Counted from the stretch's first letter, positions 15,537-28,410 are shown. The stretch is 32,735 nt of DNA from Pseudanabaena biceps PCC 7429 (GCF_000332215.1 NZ_ALWB01000032.1:1-32735); one strand, 5' to 3'. The notes: generated by a model not told the origin, from the sequence alone. A program made the numbers and translations.

Positions 15537-17438
15537 ATGAGCGCGATCGCAAACTCTAACCAACCCGAAGGCAAGCAAAAAACTTCGCGAGTTAAAGCAT
15601 ATTGGCAAAGTATCCCTTGGAAAAAGTTATCCAGTTTGTTGTTGGCGATCGCCCTGTGCTTTTACCTCACAGCCTGCGGTGGGGATAGTAAGCCAGAGAG
15701 TAAAAATTCCGATCGGAAAACGACCCCTAGCGCCAGCCTTGTTGAGGTTTCTCCACCTACCGAAATCCAACGCTTGAGCCGATTTCTCGAAAAATATACG
15801 CCACAGGTCAGTATCGTTAGCCCAAAACCTGATGAGGTGATCCCTAGCACTGACGTATCGGTCAAATTTGACGTAAAAAACTTACCAATTTTTAAAAATG
15901 CTGAGTTTGGACTTGGTCCCCATGTCCATGTGACGCTGGATAATCAAGAGTACCAAGCTCTCTACGACCTCAACCAAACCGTAACTTTCGATCATCTGAG
16001 TGCGGGAACTCATACGATCCGCGCCTTTGCTTCTCGACCTTGGCATGAGAGTTTCAAGAATGAGGGTGCTTACGCCCAGACCACTTTTCACGTTCTGACC
16101 AAGACTGGCGAAAATGCTCCTGAAGCAAAAGTCCCCTTGCTAACCTATAGCCGTCCCGTGGGAACCTATGGGGCAGAGCCGATCATGCTCGACTTTTATG
16201 TGCAAAATGTACCTTTACCTGTGCTAAGTAAAGACGATCTCGCGATCGATGACTGGCAAGTCCGAGCGACGGTTGACGGACAAAGCTTCACCTTCGATCG
16301 CTGGGAACCGATCTATCTCAAGGGATTTAATGCAGGACAAAACTGGGTTAAATTGGAATTGATCGAGCCAGATGGGGATGCGATCGCCAATGTATTTAAC
16401 AGTACCGCTCATGTAATTAACTATCAACCCAATGGCACTGATACCCTAGCCCGTCTTGTTCGTGGTGAAAAGATTGCTAATATCGACTTGATTGTCAATC
16501 CTGACTATGTTGCTCCTACCCCAACACCTGTCGAGTCGGCTAGTCCTGTTCCCGTAACTGATGCACCCTTGACAACCTCCAAAGAGGAAAATGCTAGCTC
16601 TCCATCTACTGTCGTCGAGCCCCTGAAGCAAGAAGTCAAGCCAGCGGATTCTCCTAATAACGATAAAGACGCTAAAGCTACGAGCGTAATTCCCGTAGTG
16701 CCTGTTCCCGTAGCCCCACTTACAAAATCCTTGCCTATCGAGCCAGTTAAGGTTGCGCCGATTAAAGTAAAATCTGCTCCAGCATCGCCAATAACTGCTC
16801 CTGCAAATACAATAGCACCAGCGATCAAAGTGGCTCCGAAGAATGCCCCTGAAGTCGAAACTGTGAAGCCACCCGCACCGATTTCGGTAAAAACTGCACC
16901 CGTCACACCTGCGAAAACTTCTCCTACCATCTTTCGTAGCAAGTATGCACCTATAACCGAACCTGCTAAGGCGGTTACTCCCGCTCCCTTGCCCAAGGTA
17001 TCGACTGAGCCATCCGATGGCGCAACCTCTAAGCCTACAACTTCTGAGCCTGCAACTTCTGAAACTGCAACTTCAGACAAAGACTCGAAGGCGATCGCGC
17101 CAAAAGCCTCTTCTAACTACTTCAAAAACTTCAATTTTGATACGAGTAAGTTTTTCCCTACTAAACCTGAAGCAACTAAACCTGAAGCAACTAAACCTGA
17201 AGCAACTAAACCTGAAGTCTCTTCAGCCAGTGAAAAGCCATCCTCTAAGCCTCTTGATAAGTCTTCCGACCTCGGCGCAAATGTCAAAGCAATATCAAAG
17301 TCAACGTCAGATGCCAAATCAGATGCCAAATCAGATGCCAAGGTGGAAAATAAATCAGCATATCAATCCACTGATAGTTCTTTAGCTGTCACCGATTTAT
17401 CGGCAACCTCCGCACCTGTCAAGGTATTAACTAAATAA
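15537..17438 (+). CDS. Lipoprotein with Pro/Ala/Lys-rich low-complexity C-terminal half
   Basis: Secreted lipoprotein of unknown function. From ATG 15537 (633 residues) a long basic n-region leads to LLLAIALCFYLTAC, a lipobox with Cys47. A TTG 15 bases upstream is a less likely start. Residues ~75-190 form a compact domain (SPKPDEVIPSTDVSVKFDV, then GPHVHVTLDNQEYQALYDL and HTIRAFASRPW), and residues ~200-320 a second beta-rich part. The pattern suggests Ig-like or jelly-roll folds, but I do not recognise a named family. From ~325 the sequence is Pro/Ala/Ser/Thr/Lys-rich with exact tandem repeats: TKPEA units (15 bp) and SDAK units (12 bp). Such tails span the periplasm or bind wall polymers. 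The stop codon is completed by a family A repeat, so the true C-terminus may have been cut by that insertion. Confidence 0.75.
   Translation: MSAIANSNQPEGKQKTSRVKAYWQSIPWKKLSSLLLAIALCFYLTACGGDSKPESKNSDRKTTPSASLVEVSPPTEIQRLSRFLEKYTPQVSIVSPKPDEVIPSTDVSVKFDVKNLPIFKNAEFGLGPHVHVTLDNQEYQALYDLNQTVTFDHLSAGTHTIRAFASRPWHESFKNEGAYAQTTFHVLTKTGENAPEAKVPLLTYSRPVGTYGAEPIMLDFYVQNVPLPVLSKDDLAIDDWQVRATVDGQSFTFDRWEPIYLKGFNAGQNWVKLELIEPDGDAIANVFNSTAHVINYQPNGTDTLARLVRGEKIANIDLIVNPDYVAPTPTPVESASPVPVTDAPLTTSKEENASSPSTVVEPLKQEVKPADSPNNDKDAKATSVIPVVPVPVAPLTKSLPIEPVKVAPIKVKSAPASPITAPANTIAPAIKVAPKNAPEVETVKPPAPISVKTAPVTPAKTSPTIFRSKYAPITEPAKAVTPAPLPKVSTEPSDGATSKPTTSEPATSETATSDKDSKAIAPKASSNYFKNFNFDTSKFFPTKPEATKPEATKPEATKPEVSSASEKPSSKPLDKSSDLGANVKAISKSTSDAKSDAKSDAKVENKSAYQSTDSSLAVTDLSATSAPVKVLTK
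17160..17343 (+). repeat. In-frame tandem repeats within the lipoprotein gene
   Basis: Four copies of the 15-mer ACTAAACCTGAAGCA (last one diverging; TKPEA units) start at 17160. Three copies of the 12-mer TCAGATGCCAAA (SDAK units) cover 17308-17343. Both periods are multiples of three, so unit gain or loss would keep the frame and vary tail length. Confidence 0.85.
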
Positions 17439-17583
17439 CGTCAGTTCTGATTAAGTTAGCAAATTTTAAAAGTCCACAAGTAAAAGCCTTGCGTAGCAAG
17501 GCTTTTACTTGTGGACTTTGAGAAAGGGTTTGCGTAGCAAACCCTTTCTCAAAGCCCGTTTCAAATTATCCCGAATTCACGTT
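17437..17583 (+). repeat. Family A palindromic element, complete copy (147 bp)
   Basis: It begins AACGTCAGTTC and ends GAATTCACGTT. Two internal hairpins are AAGTAAAAGCCTTG / complement and GAGAAAGGGTTTG / complement. Its first two bases are the last two of the lipoprotein stop codon TAA (17436-17438), mirroring the copy at 7068-7204. The flanks read TA on both sides of ACGT...ACGT, compatible with a TA target duplication. Confidence 0.85.
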
Positions 17584-17586
17584 ATA

Positions 17587-17623
17587 CCAAAGCTCAAAAT
17601 GGCAACGCCATTTTGAGCTTTGG
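17587..17623. repeat. Family C core palindrome
   Basis: CCAAAGCTCAAAATGGC pairs perfectly with GCCATTTTGAGCTTTGG around AAC. It directly follows the family A element and precedes the cyclase terminator. Confidence 0.75.
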
Positions 17624-17629
17624 AGCTAT

Positions 17630-17656
17630 AAAAGGCGGCGCATTGAGCCGCCTTTT
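17630..17656. terminator. Bidirectional terminator at the cyclase 3' end
   Basis: A 10-bp stem AAAAGGCGGC / GCCGCCTTTT with a 7-nt loop. Read on the minus strand it begins at the cyclase stop codon and ends in TTTTATAG; on the plus strand it ends in TTTTATTTATTT. Confidence 0.75.
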
Positions 17657-19601
17657 ATTTATTTGCAAAATTTGTAGGACTGCGTTGATTAGTTCTTTTT
17701 TGAATATCTAATACCCGATAAATTCCTGTTTCCTGTGTTTTACCCTTAAGGGCATATTTGCCTACAAACTCAGTTTGAAAATTGTTATCCAAGCGCTTAT
17801 AGGTCTCTTCACTGATCAAAATATGATGGGGTCCCCCATCCACCTCTTTATTAAAACTCTCCAATCTTGCCGCAATATTCACCGTATCTCCTAAAACTGA
17901 ATATTCCAAGCGCTCGGAACTGCCTAAACTGCCAGCGATGACAATGCCAGAATTAATGCCAATCCCCGTACTAACAGGCGGTAATCCTTGGGCAGTCCAA
18001 ACATCATTCATGGCAGCTAGTTTGTGGGCGATCGCTAGAGCCGCATCGACCGCACATTGGGCATCGCGAGTGCGTTCCGTCTCATTGCCGTGGGGGATCG
18101 GTACGCCAAACACCGCCATTACTGCATCCCCAATATATTTATCGACCATGCCGCCATGGGCTAAAACCTCATTGGCGATTGCGCCTAAATAGTTATTGAG
18201 CCAATTCAAGGTTTCCCCAGGAGCTTGTGCCTCGGCAGCCGTACTAAAGTTGCGCATATCCGTAAATAGGACGGTCACATAAACCTCTTGCCCTGTGATC
18301 CTGCCCTCCTGCATAAACTGTTCGCGGTTCGCCCAAATAATATCGACTAATTCCTTAGAGACATGACGCGAAAATAAACCCATTAATACTTTGCGTTCAG
18401 ATTGTTGGATCGCTAACTGATAAGCCATGACCAGTACATTTGCCGAAATCAAGCCCAATAGTGACGGAAATAAAGGCAGCCACAGAGCTTGACTGAACGC
18501 GAAGTAACTAAATCCAAATAGTCCGCCAGAGATAATCGCTAAAAGTCCCATATTTTTAACAGCATGGGTTATGAGGGCCGCCATTGCCCCACCGACGATC
18601 GCCCAAACCACAATCCAGATACTTTCGAGATCGTTTGACCAAACTTGGATAAAACGGCGATCGTCTAAAGTAGCCCCAATTAATTGGCTGATGATATTGG
18701 CGTGGATTTCTACCCCATACATTACTTCTCCATCCGTAGTGACTGGGGTAGGGTAACTATCTTTCAGGCTTTCTGCGGTCACCCCAATTAAGACTATACG
18801 CTCCCGCAATCTTTCAGGCGCAACAAGCCCATCGATAACATCAGCCGCTCGAATATGCTCGAAAGATCTTGGGTGACCTCGATAGCGAATTAGCATTTGA
18901 TAACCGCCATCATCTTCCTTGCGGTATGCGCCATAATTAGCAGTTAGTCGAGGAATAATTTGTTTTCCCGCTTTAAATTGAATGGTATTGGGATTAAACT
19001 CCAATTGTCGATGGTAGAGATTCTGCAAATATAGATTGGAGATCTCAAAGGCAAACGAACCCGAATCCCCTACTACCGAAGCACGTCGGACGATCGCGCC
19101 CTTGTCTGTGAGGAAATTGACAAAACCATACTTGCTAATCTTCTCTAGATCTGGAGCAGCATCGACCCCTTTTCTTCCTTCAACCGTGGCAACAAACTGA
19201 GCATTAATCACATTGCCTGCATTTTTAACGGCGGCAACTAATTCATCGCGACCTTCGAGAACGGGGATATCAAGGTATTTATCAATGCCGATCGCGGCGG
19301 GTTTGGCAGATGAAATTTGGTTGATTAACTTGGCAAATAGGCGATCGCTAAAGGGCCAGCGAAATCTTTGAATATCTGCTTCGGAAATTTCGACAATAAC
19401 AATGCGGCGATCGGTTGGTTCATGGAGTTGCGATCGCATCAAACTGTCGTATACCCAAAGCTCTGCTTCTTTAAAACTGCCGATTTGCCTCAGCCCAATT
19501 AGTCCTAAAGACAAAGAAAAAGTAATCAACCCAGCCACTAGCTGCTGGTGATTGCGCTTGCAAAAAGCTCCAAAATTAACCAAAGTGGCAGGAAATTTCA
19601 T
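17655..19601 (-). CDS. CHASE2-domain adenylate/guanylate cyclase (class III)
   Basis: Membrane sensor that makes a cyclic nucleotide. An N-terminal membrane segment (~20-38) precedes a periplasmic CHASE2 domain (~40-310, with RRIVIVEISEADIQRFRWPF and the FEHIRAADVIDG region). Then come about three membrane helices (~330-410) and a class III cyclase domain (~440-640). Metal ligands are Asp448 (LFTDMRNF) and Asp492 (GDAVMAVFG). The purine-selecting Lys488 (DKYIGD) favours ATP. The partner position in YSVLGDTVN is Ser rather than Asp, which points to the class IIIb, bicarbonate-responsive group. The transition-state Asn and Arg (TVNIAARLE) are present, so the enzyme should be active. A 14-bp direct repeat spans the start codon. 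The input to CHASE2 is unknown. Confidence 0.92.
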   Translation of the reverse strand: MKFPATLVNFGAFCKRNHQQLVAGLITFSLSLGLIGLRQIGSFKEAELWVYDSLMRSQLHEPTDRRIVIVEISEADIQRFRWPFSDRLFAKLINQISSAKPAAIGIDKYLDIPVLEGRDELVAAVKNAGNVINAQFVATVEGRKGVDAAPDLEKISKYGFVNFLTDKGAIVRRASVVGDSGSFAFEISNLYLQNLYHRQLEFNPNTIQFKAGKQIIPRLTANYGAYRKEDDGGYQMLIRYRGHPRSFEHIRAADVIDGLVAPERLRERIVLIGVTAESLKDSYPTPVTTDGEVMYGVEIHANIISQLIGATLDDRRFIQVWSNDLESIWIVVWAIVGGAMAALITHAVKNMGLLAIISGGLFGFSYFAFSQALWLPLFPSLLGLISANVLVMAYQLAIQQSERKVLMGLFSRHVSKELVDIIWANREQFMQEGRITGQEVYVTVLFTDMRNFSTAAEAQAPGETLNWLNNYLGAIANEVLAHGGMVDKYIGDAVMAVFGVPIPHGNETERTRDAQCAVDAALAIAHKLAAMNDVWTAQGLPPVSTGIGINSGIVIAGSLGSSERLEYSVLGDTVNIAARLESFNKEVDGGPHHILISEETYKRLDNNFQTEFVGKYALKGKTQETGIYRVLDIQKRTNQRSPTNFANK

Positions 19602-19850
19602 TTTGACAATTTCATTTTGACAATTGATCAGGAAAGAGAGTGAGATTACTTTCTATCGTCAAATTTGGCAGGGCTAGTTACCACAATAGCAACTGGATAT
19701 CATTGCTGTAACAGTTCACTTTTCCTCACAAATAAGCATTTGACTAGAATTTGCTGGGAATTTGCTGGGAATTTGTGTGATTTTTACTCCATCTAACTGC
19801 ATTTTGATAGGTCTGGACATCAGCGAAATAGCGGTATTTCGGTACAATCA

Positions 19851-19907
19851 CATTCACAAAAAAAAGAGAGGCAGATGCTTTGCACCTGCCTCTCTTTTTT
19901 GTGAATG
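19851..19907. terminator. Terminator of gap2 (bidirectional)
   Basis: A long hairpin with arms CATTCACAAAAAA and AGAGAGGCAG pairing with CTGCCTCTCT and TTTTTTGTGAATG, loop ATGCTTTGCAC. It lies 17 bases after the gap2 stop. The rest of the 322-bp gap 19602-19923 shows only AT-rich sequence and the cyclase promoter region. Confidence 0.85.
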
Positions 19908-19923
19908 TGGGGAATTTTAAATT

Positions 19924-20937
19924 TTATTTCCAGTTTTTGGCAACAACTTCTGCCAAATCAACAACTCGTTGGCTATAGCCCCATTCGTTGTCGTACCATG
20001 CCACAACCTTAACCATATTGCCACCCATAACCATGGTTAGGGAAGAGTCAACAATTGAGGATGCATCTGTACCGCGATAGTCGATAGATACGAGAGGCAA
20101 TTCGTTATATTCTAAAATCCCTTTCATGGAGCCTTCCGCAGCTAAACGGAATGCTTCGTTAACTTCTTGAGCGATCGTGTGTTTTTCTACTTCAACCACG
20201 AAGTCTACCACGGAAACGTTAGGGGTTGGCACGCGCAAGGCAATACCGTTAAGCTTACCTGCTAGTTGAGGCAGTACTAGGGCAACCGCCTTAGCAGCAC
20301 CTGTGGAGGTAGGTACGATGCTCAGCGCCGCCGCTCTAGCCCGACGCAAATCGCGATGGCTAGCATCTAACAGACGTTGGTCGCCAGTGTAGCTATGGGT
20401 GGTAGTCATTACACCCTTGACGATCCCAAAGTTCTCTAAAAGTACCTTGGCAACGGGGGCTAGACAGTTAGTCGTACAGCTAGCATTACTGATGATGTTA
20501 TGGACATCATGATTGTAATCTTTCTCATTTACGCCGACTACAAATGTGCCATCTTCATTTTTTCCAGGAGCGGTGATTAATACTTTTTTCGCCCCTGCGC
20601 CAATATGTCTGCTAGCACCAACTTTGTCAATGAAGACACCTGTAGATTCGATAACTAGATCGATACCCCAATCTTTCCAAGGTAAATTGTCGGGATTGCG
20701 ATCAGAAACGGTCTTAATGGTTTTGCCATTGACGGTAATGGTTGTGTCATCGGCACTAACTTCACCAGCAAATTTGCCCAACATGGAGTCGTACTTGAGC
20801 AAGTGAGCGTTGGTTCGGGGATCAGATGTATCGTTAAGTCCAACTATTTCTATGTTTGTTTCTGTGCGTCCAGCCCAGCATCTTAGAAAGTTACGTCCGA
20901 TACGCCCAAATCCGTTAATCGCTACCCTGATAGTCAC
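19924..20937 (-). CDS. gap2: Glyceraldehyde-3-phosphate dehydrogenase, photosynthetic Gap2 type
   Basis: Calvin-cycle GAPDH that uses NADPH (and NADH) to reduce 1,3-bisphosphoglycerate. It has the N-terminal dinucleotide fold ([15 protein letters not shown]), [20 protein letters not shown] (the Gap2-type sequence rather than the Asp-rich NAD-specific Gap1 form) and catalytic Cys154 in SNASCTTNC. It also has [20 protein letters not shown] and the C-terminal [17 protein letters not shown]. Length 337 is normal. The start is GTG with AGGGCGAT about 5-12 bases upstream. No HIP1 lies in the gene, typical of a strongly expressed gene here. Monocistronic with its own terminator. Confidence 0.97.
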   Translation of the reverse strand: MTIRVAINGFGRIGRNFLRCWAGRTETNIEIVGLNDTSDPRTNAHLLKYDSMLGKFAGEVSADDTTITVNGKTIKTVSDRNPDNLPWKDWGIDLVIESTGVFIDKVGASRHIGAGAKKVLITAPGKNEDGTFVVGVNEKDYNHDVHNIISNASCTTNCLAPVAKVLLENFGIVKGVMTTTHSYTGDQRLLDASHRDLRRARAAALSIVPTSTGAAKAVALVLPQLAGKLNGIALRVPTPNVSVVDFVVEVEKHTIAQEVNEAFRLAAEGSMKGILEYNELPLVSIDYRGTDASSIVDSSLTMVMGGNMVKVVAWYDNEWGYSQRVVDLAEVVAKNWK

Positions 20938-21081
20938 TGCTTATCGCCCTTTATATAAATTTAATTTTTTACTTTAATCTGATGTTTATGATACCGAAAA
21001 ACCGTCACCAATTTATTCCCACTTCAATCAAAATTTTGTCCTTAGTCTCAAGGATGTTTATCGCTGTCGCAAGTCATGTTA

Positions 21082-21240
21082 TATAGCTGCTGCCAATCTT
21101 GTTAGGACAAAATTAAAACCCAAAATAGGGTTGCCGCGCGTAGCGCGGCAACCCTATTTTGATGCATTAAACCGAAGAGGAGGATGGCGACGCTTTGCGC
21201 CGCCATCCTCCTCTTCGGTTTTGATTTTGTCTTAATCCAA
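21082..21240. repeat. Composite palindromic element between apcE and gap2
   Basis: Outer inverted repeats CTTGTTAGGACAAAATTAAA (left) and GGTTTTGATTTTGTCTTAAT (right) enclose two independent hairpins: CAAAATAGGGTTGCCGCG / complement (21121-21161, perfect) and AAACCGAAGAGGAGGATGGC / complement (21169-21221, few mismatches). It fills half of the 316-bp gap 20938-21253; the remainder is the gap2 upstream region with no further feature seen. Confidence 0.75.
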
Positions 21241-21253
21241 GACGAGCTAAAAA

Positions 21254-24022
<2,769 letters not shown>

Positions 24023-24189
24023 TTAAAGGGTATGTAAAAAGTCGAAATAATAACTACCCAGTATAGGGTTTTCCAACTAAATATCTAACTCTATCTCATC
24101 AGAAAATGCCGCGTTTACAGGTATTTCAAGCAAAAACTAACGATAAGTTTTGTAAAGCAATCTTCCTGATGATGCTATAGCATCAAAAC

Positions 24190-24236
24190 CAAAGATGAGT
24201 GGCGACACGAAGCGCCGCTACTCATCTTTGGGGTTT
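24190..24236. repeat. Decayed copy of the GATGAGTGGCG palindrome
   Basis: ACCAAAGATGAGTGGCG faces CGCTACTCATCTTTGGGGT. Unlike the perfect copies at 14278 and 29299, at least three stem pairs mismatch, so this copy seems to be eroding. It lies 34 bases downstream of the DUF1995 stop codon, in the gap between apcE and that gene. Confidence 0.7.
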
Positions 24237-24269
24237 TAAACTTACGCTGAACTGCTTATCATTACATTC

Positions 24270-24980
24270 TCATCTTGCTAGGGCATTAAAAAACTGTTGC
24301 AACCGTCCTAGAAATGAGCCTGATTGTTTACCAGTCTTCTGGCGAAATAGGCGATCGATATCGTCACTAGATGGGCGTTGTTCTACTTCTGCGAGCTTTT
24401 GCATTCCCTCTTCGGTCTGGTTCCAGACTTGCCATGTTTGCGGATAGCAACGCCACAAAGCACCCAGTTCTAAAGGTTTGATGTAGTAGGCAGTCTCGAA
24501 GGTACTTAAAAAGCGATCGCGCATTTGTCTGGCGGCTAAGCCTAAACCCACTTCACTATTCTCCAGACGCGGATTGAGCATGACAAAGGGGCGATCACCA
24601 GCGAGTTGAACTAACTTTTCCACTTGCTCGACTTCGATGGAAGTTGGTTCGATTAATAGAAATGCGCGATCCTCTTCCCGAATTGCCCTACGACCTTCGT
24701 TGACACCACGTACGGATACGTTTAGATCCACCCATTTGCGTTTGGCGAGAGCTGCGGCTCCTGCATCTGAAAAGATTGCCTGCCATGCTTCGCCATACTG
24801 TTGATTAAAACTCGCCGCAAACTCATAGGCGATCGGCATCGCTTTTAATTCGGGAAATCGCAGATCGGCAAGTACACGCGTTGCACCGCTAGCGATCGCT
24901 TGATGAGTAGCTGCGATCGCCTGTTCGGTGGCATCTTCTAAATTATTTGGTAGTAGGATTGACTCAGTTAATTGAGACAT
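24270..24980 (-). CDS. DUF1995-family protein (LPA3-like)
   Basis: Soluble 236-residue protein of the DUF1995 family, found in cyanobacteria and plastids; the plant relative LPA3 assists photosystem II assembly. Family-like stretches include TRVLADLRFPELKAMPIAYE, FSDAGAAALAKRKWVDLNVS, DRAFLLIEPTSIEVEQVEKL, PFVMLNPRLENSEVGLGLAA and ETAYYIKPLELGALWRCYP. No signal peptide or membrane segment is seen. It is upstream of apcE on the same strand but separated by 265 bases containing a palindrome, so it is probably a separate transcript. The role here is inferred only from the plant homologue. Confidence 0.8.
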   Translation of the reverse strand: MSQLTESILLPNNLEDATEQAIAATHQAIASGATRVLADLRFPELKAMPIAYEFAASFNQQYGEAWQAIFSDAGAAALAKRKWVDLNVSVRGVNEGRRAIREEDRAFLLIEPTSIEVEQVEKLVQLAGDRPFVMLNPRLENSEVGLGLAARQMRDRFLSTFETAYYIKPLELGALWRCYPQTWQVWNQTEEGMQKLAEVEQRPSSDDIDRLFRQKTGKQSGSFLGRLQQFFNALAR

Positions 24981-25027
24981 AAAAGCGAATTATTTTTAAA
25001 ATTAAGGATAGATCTTTATAGATCCTA

Positions 25028-25072
25028 ATACCAAAGCACAAAATGACTAAGCCATTTTGTGCTTTTAAAACC
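25028..25072. repeat. Truncated family C element
   Basis: AATACCAAAGCACAAAATG and its complement form the core; AAAACCC...GGGTTTAGTTTTT follows as in full family C copies, but the conserved 3' hairpin ending in TTGGTAT is missing. It is first of three elements filling the 401-bp gap 24981-25381. Confidence 0.65.
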
Positions 25073-25103
25073 CTGACTGGGTTTAGTTTTTATAACTACA
25101 GTC

Positions 25104-25209
25104 ACTTACTACTCCCTTCCCAGTGAAGAATTAGACGTTGCGGCGCTTCGCGCCGCAACGCTAATTATTGGTTTTTGATGTCTATTTCTTTGGTGGGAAG
25201 GGAGTAAGT
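25104..25209. repeat. Palindromic element with ACTCCCTTCCCA ends
   Basis: Outer arms ACTTACTACTCCCTTCCCA and TGGGAAGGGAGTAAGT enclose a perfect CGTTGCGGCGC hairpin (25136-25160). It is the second element in this gap; its right end shares AGT with the next element. Confidence 0.75.
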
Positions 25210-25307
25210 AGTTCGGCATAATTAAAAACCAAAACCAAAGAGCATACCGCCCGCTGCGCGGGCGGTATGCTCTTCTAGGTTTTAAGTTTACTTATGTCTA
25301 GTTACTT
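25207..25307. repeat. Family B element (101 bp)
   Basis: Left end AGTAGTTCGGCATAATTAAA, right end matching it less well, and a perfect 16-bp stem AGAGCATACCGCCCGC with a TGC loop (25239-25273). It begins 2-3 bases inside the preceding element, so the two are fused end to end. Confidence 0.8.
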
Positions 25308-25381
25308 CAAAAGTAGGCACTTTACAGATTTAGTACGCAAATAATAGTATTTGCCTTTAAATAGAATCGAGTTAATCATCC

Positions 25382-25945
25382 ATGACAAATTCTATATCCG
25401 CCGAAAGTTATCACGTCACTGCGGTTATTGCTCATTCCGTCAAACGCAATCTTGAAAAAGAATATGAAGATTGGTTGCGGGGAATTGTCCCAGTTGCCAA
25501 GTCCTTTGATGGTCATCTAGGGGTGCAAATTCTTCGCCCCCATCTAGAAGAAAATACGGAATATGTAATTGTCTTGCATTTCGATCACCATCAAAATCTC
25601 AAGAGGTGGTTGGAGTCGGAGGAGCGTCATAAATGGATCGAGCTTGTACAGCCCCTAATTCAACAACCTGAAAATGTACAGGTTCTGACTGGTTTAGAAA
25701 CATGGTTTGAGCTACCAAAGCGACCCCAAAAATATCCTCCTAAACGCTATAAAATTGCATTGATAACTTGGTTGGGGGTGTTATTTTTATCATTAGTTGT
25801 TGGACGCATATTAAATCCTCTATTAGAACCTTTGCCTTGGTTGCTTAAGCAAATTATTACCAGTGGATTAATTGTATGGCTGCTTGCTTATTTTCTTATG
25901 CCCCAATTAACGCGCCTATTCTATCGGTGGCTATATCCAAAATAG
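25382..25945 (+). CDS. ABM-domain membrane protein
   Basis: A 187-residue protein with an N-terminal antibiotic-biosynthesis-monooxygenase (ABM) fold (~8-115), seen in VTAVIAHSVKRNLEKEYEDW, FDGHLGVQILRP, YVIVLHFDHHQNLKRWLES and LTGLETWFELP. Two hydrophobic membrane helices follow (~125-145 and ~155-175), then a basic tail. ABM domains are dimeric ferredoxin-like folds used in quinone or haem oxidation, but many members have no known reaction. This membrane-tethered form is widespread among cyanobacteria and alphaproteobacteria and lacks an assigned role. It is flanked by repeats on both sides and appears to be monocistronic. No good Shine-Dalgarno is visible. Confidence 0.78.
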   Translation: MTNSISAESYHVTAVIAHSVKRNLEKEYEDWLRGIVPVAKSFDGHLGVQILRPHLEENTEYVIVLHFDHHQNLKRWLESEERHKWIELVQPLIQQPENVQVLTGLETWFELPKRPQKYPPKRYKIALITWLGVLFLSLVVGRILNPLLEPLPWLLKQIITSGLIVWLLAYFLMPQLTRLFYRWLYPK

Positions 25946-26004
25946 ATAGGGCTTTGATTTTTCCCTAACACCAGCGGCTAAGAATGCAATTAGGATATAA
26001 CCCC

Positions 26005-26047
26005 CCAAAGATGAGGGGCGGTGCTTTGCACCGCCCCTCATCTTTGG
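26005..26047. repeat. Perfect palindrome, GATGAGGGGCGG variant
   Basis: CCAAAGATGAGGGGCGGTGC pairs perfectly with its complement around TTT. Compared with the GATGAGTGGCGGCGC copies, stem positions have changed on both arms together, so pairing is kept. Confidence 0.8.
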
Positions 26048-26060
26048 TATTAGGGTTTTC

Positions 26061-26098
26061 AAGTTAAGAAATGGCGTAGCCATTTCTTAACTTGGTAT
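26061..26098. repeat. Family C core palindrome downstream of groEL
   Basis: AAGTTAAGAAATGGC / complement around GTA, ending in TTGGTAT. The same core sequence recurs in the nested element at 30499-30601. It lies 18 bases past the groEL stop codon on the minus strand and could serve as its terminator hairpin. Confidence 0.75.
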
Positions 26099-26115
26099 AA
26101 AAAGTGAATGATGGA

Positions 26116-27911
<1,796 letters not shown>

Positions 27912-28223
27912 TTATTCAACGATCGCGAGGATATCTCTTTCCGCGAGTAGCAAATAATCTACGTTGTCAATTTTGACTTCTGTGCCTGCATACTTGGAGT
28001 AAAGTACTTTGTCGCCTGTTTTAACTTCTAGAGCTACGCGAGTACCTTTGTCATTACGCGAGCCAAGACCGACGGCTGTAACTTCACCAATTTGTGGCTT
28101 TTCTTGAGCTGTATCTGGTAAGAAAATACCGCCAACAGTTTTTTCTTCTTTCGTTGCTACTTTTACCAATAGGCGATCGCCTAGGGGTTGTAATGTACCA
28201 GTATTTAGGGTTAACGATGCCAC
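27912..28223 (-). CDS. groS: 10 kDa co-chaperonin GroES
   Basis: Heptameric lid of Gro[14 protein letters not shown], the mobile loop [40 protein letters not shown] and the C-terminal [12 protein letters not shown] are all diagnostic. Length is 103. The start is GTG: AAGGAGG, a perfect Shine-Dalgarno, lies 9 bases upstream; the ATG just after that Shine-Dalgarno is too close and runs into a stop after two codons. First gene of groES-groEL, repressed through the CIRCE element about 95 bases upstream. Confidence 0.98.
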   Translation of the reverse strand: MASLTLNTGTLQPLGDRLLVKVATKEEKTVGGIFLPDTAQEKPQIGEVTAVGLGSRNDKGTRVALEVKTGDKVLYSKYAGTEVKIDNVDYLLLAERDILAIVE

Positions 28224-28318
28224 TATGTCATACCTCCTTAAAATCTAATCAGAGTGGACTCGGCAAGGTATGGCTCAAGCTAGGAATTTAAACCCGCTTT
28301 AGTTATATCTTGCGTGCT

Positions 28319-28345
28319 TTAGCACTCTGTCTCACTGAGTGCTAA
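28319..28345 (-). promoter_or_regulatory. CIRCE operator of groESL
   Basis: TTAGCACTC, nine bases, GAGTGCTAA: an exact match to the CIRCE consensus bound by the heat-shock repressor HrcA. On the coding strand TATATT overlaps its upstream edge and may be the -10 box, so HrcA would block RNA polymerase directly. Confidence 0.95.
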
Positions 28346-28410
28346 TATACTGCGAAATGAGTAGGGAACTAGATCGGCTTACCGTACCAAAGAAATTGCA
28401 ACCTGTCGCC

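Noticed and set aside
16505-17080. 191-codon minus-strand frame inside the lipoprotein gene
   Set aside because: Antisense shadow of the Pro/Ala/Thr-rich tail, whose composition suppresses stops on the other strand.
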